A DNA stretch of 6,560 bases from an uncultured Clostridia bacterium. GTDB lineage: Bacteria > Bacillota > Clostridia > Peptostreptococcales > Anaerovoracaceae. A model generated the notes under the pieces. That model ran no database searches. It was given only the letters and a program-made list of their open reading frames with translations, and was not told where the DNA came from. How positions within the stretch are numbered: position 1 is the stretch's first letter; every line of letters begins with the position of its first letter. The translations under genes were made by a program, and so were the position numbers. Of this stretch, positions 5,866 to 6,560 are shown one piece after another. Location of the stretch: positions 1 through 6,560 of the forward strand of contig CAMIWY010000084.1 of the NCBI GenBank assembly GCA_946402595.1, in the 5' to 3' direction.

Positions 5866-6560
5866 TTATTGTTCCATTTTGCCATCTGCAGCGAAGTAGT
5901 GCATGCCACCTTCAATGCCGTAGTCGTTGGCTCCGACCCACAGGTTGTTGTCCTTGTACAGCTTTCCGCTGCTCTTGTTGAAGAAGTAGTAATCGTCGCC
6001 GATCTTAGTGAGACCGAGAGCGATGGAGCAGTCATTGTAGTAATAAGTGCTTCCTCCGCCTTCAACAAATCCTGTCTTCTGCAGCTTTCCGCCTTCGCCG
6101 AAGTACAGCCAGTAATTCTTCTTTGCCTGAAGAGCCCTGATAACACCTTCGTCCTTGTTGCTTGCATAAACAGCCTTGTTTACAGCAAGTTTTCCATTGC
6201 TCTGAGCATAGTAGTACTCACCGTCGAGCTCATACAGACCGTCAGTCATTCTCTTTCCGTCAATGGTCAGATACAGATCTCCACCCTCAGATACTATCTT
6301 CTTCTGTCCATTTTCCACATCAGGAATGACCATCTTACCTTCAGCGTCGAAATAGTACATTCCGCCTGTGAAACCGTACTCTTTATTGTCAGCAACCCAC
6401 AGCGTCATATCTTTGTAAAGCTTTCCGCTGCTCTTGTTGAAGAAGTAGTAGTCATCACCTATCTTGGTGAGACCCTTAGCTCTTTCTCCATCGATATAGT
6501 AATATGTGTTGCTTCCGTCGTTTATCCATCCGTTAAGGATCATCTTTCCGTCCTTAGCGA
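5866..6560 (-). CDS. Cell-wall-binding repeat protein, C-terminal part only
   Basis: This is the 3' end of a gene whose reading frame is still open at the right edge; its stop is TAA at 5866-5868. The visible part (about 231 residues) consists only of wall-binding repeats, such as GWINDGSNTYYYIDGERAKG, TKIGDDYYFFNKSSGKLYKD and LDGEYYYAQSNGKL. Met at 6543 sits inside a KDGKM repeat motif and is not a start. The repeats have the same order as in the tail of the downstream glycosidase, but here the long unit is 152 residues (456 bp) instead of 147. The final segment, LWVGANDYGIEGGMHYF.ADGKM, matches the end of that protein nearly exactly. It is therefore another secreted, wall-attached protein using the same anchor; its catalytic or other N-terminal part lies outside the window. 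The gene ends 36 bp before the glycosidase start, on the same strand, so the two are probably co-transcribed. Confidence 0.88.
   Translation of the reverse strand, partial: AKDGKMILNGWINDGSNTYYYIDGERAKGLTKIGDDYYFFNKSSGKLYKDMTLWVADNKEYGFTGGMYYFDAEGKMVIPDVENGQKKIVSEGGDLYLTIDGKRMTDGLYELDGEYYYAQSNGKLAVNKAVYASNKDEGVIRALQAKKNYWLYFGEGGKLQKTGFVEGGGSTYYYNDCSIALGLTKIGDDYYFFNKSSGKLYKDNNLWVGANDYGIEGGMHYFAADGKMEQ
5893..6348 (-). repeat. 456-bp (152-residue) wall-binding unit in the upstream gene
   Basis: The distance between equivalent Asp/Ala positions in FDAEGKM (at 6348) and FAADGKM (at 5892) is 456 bp. The unit corresponds to the 147-residue units of the downstream gene, with small insertions around the ADNKEYGF-type and KDEGVIRALQAKKN segments. 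One full unit is visible, with part of another on its 5' side up to the window edge. Confidence 0.75.

Noticed and set aside
5866..6543. Met at 6543 as the true start of the upstream gene
   Set aside because: The frame continues upstream as AKDGK to the window edge, and KDGKM is a repeat motif. There is no signal peptide, so the gene is truncated by the window.

Overview
The window looks like a surface-polysaccharide or cell-envelope region of a low- to mid-GC Gram-positive anaerobe, most likely a Clostridia/Lachnospiraceae-type member of the Bacillota. The grounds are a Gram-positive signal peptide, an AAGGA-type ribosome binding site, long Tyr/Trp/Gly cell-wall-binding repeats, and a phosphodiester glycosidase architecture that I recall from gut and rumen Clostridia. 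No genus can be assigned from the sequence alone.

All genes lie on the minus strand, so transcription runs from high to low coordinates. First (right edge, 5866-6560) is the 3' end of a gene for a protein made of cell-wall-binding repeats; its start lies outside the window. After only 36 bp comes a 1782-residue secreted protein (481-5829) with five parts: signal peptide, acidic linker, an unrecognised helical domain, a NAGPA-type phosphodiester glycosidase domain followed by a beta-rich accessory region, and a cell-wall-binding repeat tail of about 620 residues. After a further 55 bp containing a strong hairpin comes the 5' end of a family-2-like glycosyltransferase gene (1-425), cut by the left edge.

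The close same-strand spacing suggests one transcription unit, possibly attenuated at the hairpin. A reasonable inference is that the glycosyltransferase helps build a surface glycan in the cytoplasm, while the two exported proteins bind the wall and one of them trims or remodels a glycosyl-phosphodiester in the envelope. The substrate is not known.

The most interesting points are the unrecognised N-terminal domain with a conserved-looking His/Asp/Trp cluster fused to the glycosidase; the 441-bp tandem repeat whose protein is nearly invariant while its DNA has diverged synonymously; the near-identical 3' ends of the two neighbouring wall-binding genes, which suggest recombination or gene conversion; and the hairpin with an ATG in its loop ahead of the glycosyltransferase. 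I did not find a clearly new multi-gene system. No RNA gene, insertion sequence or CRISPR array is visible.
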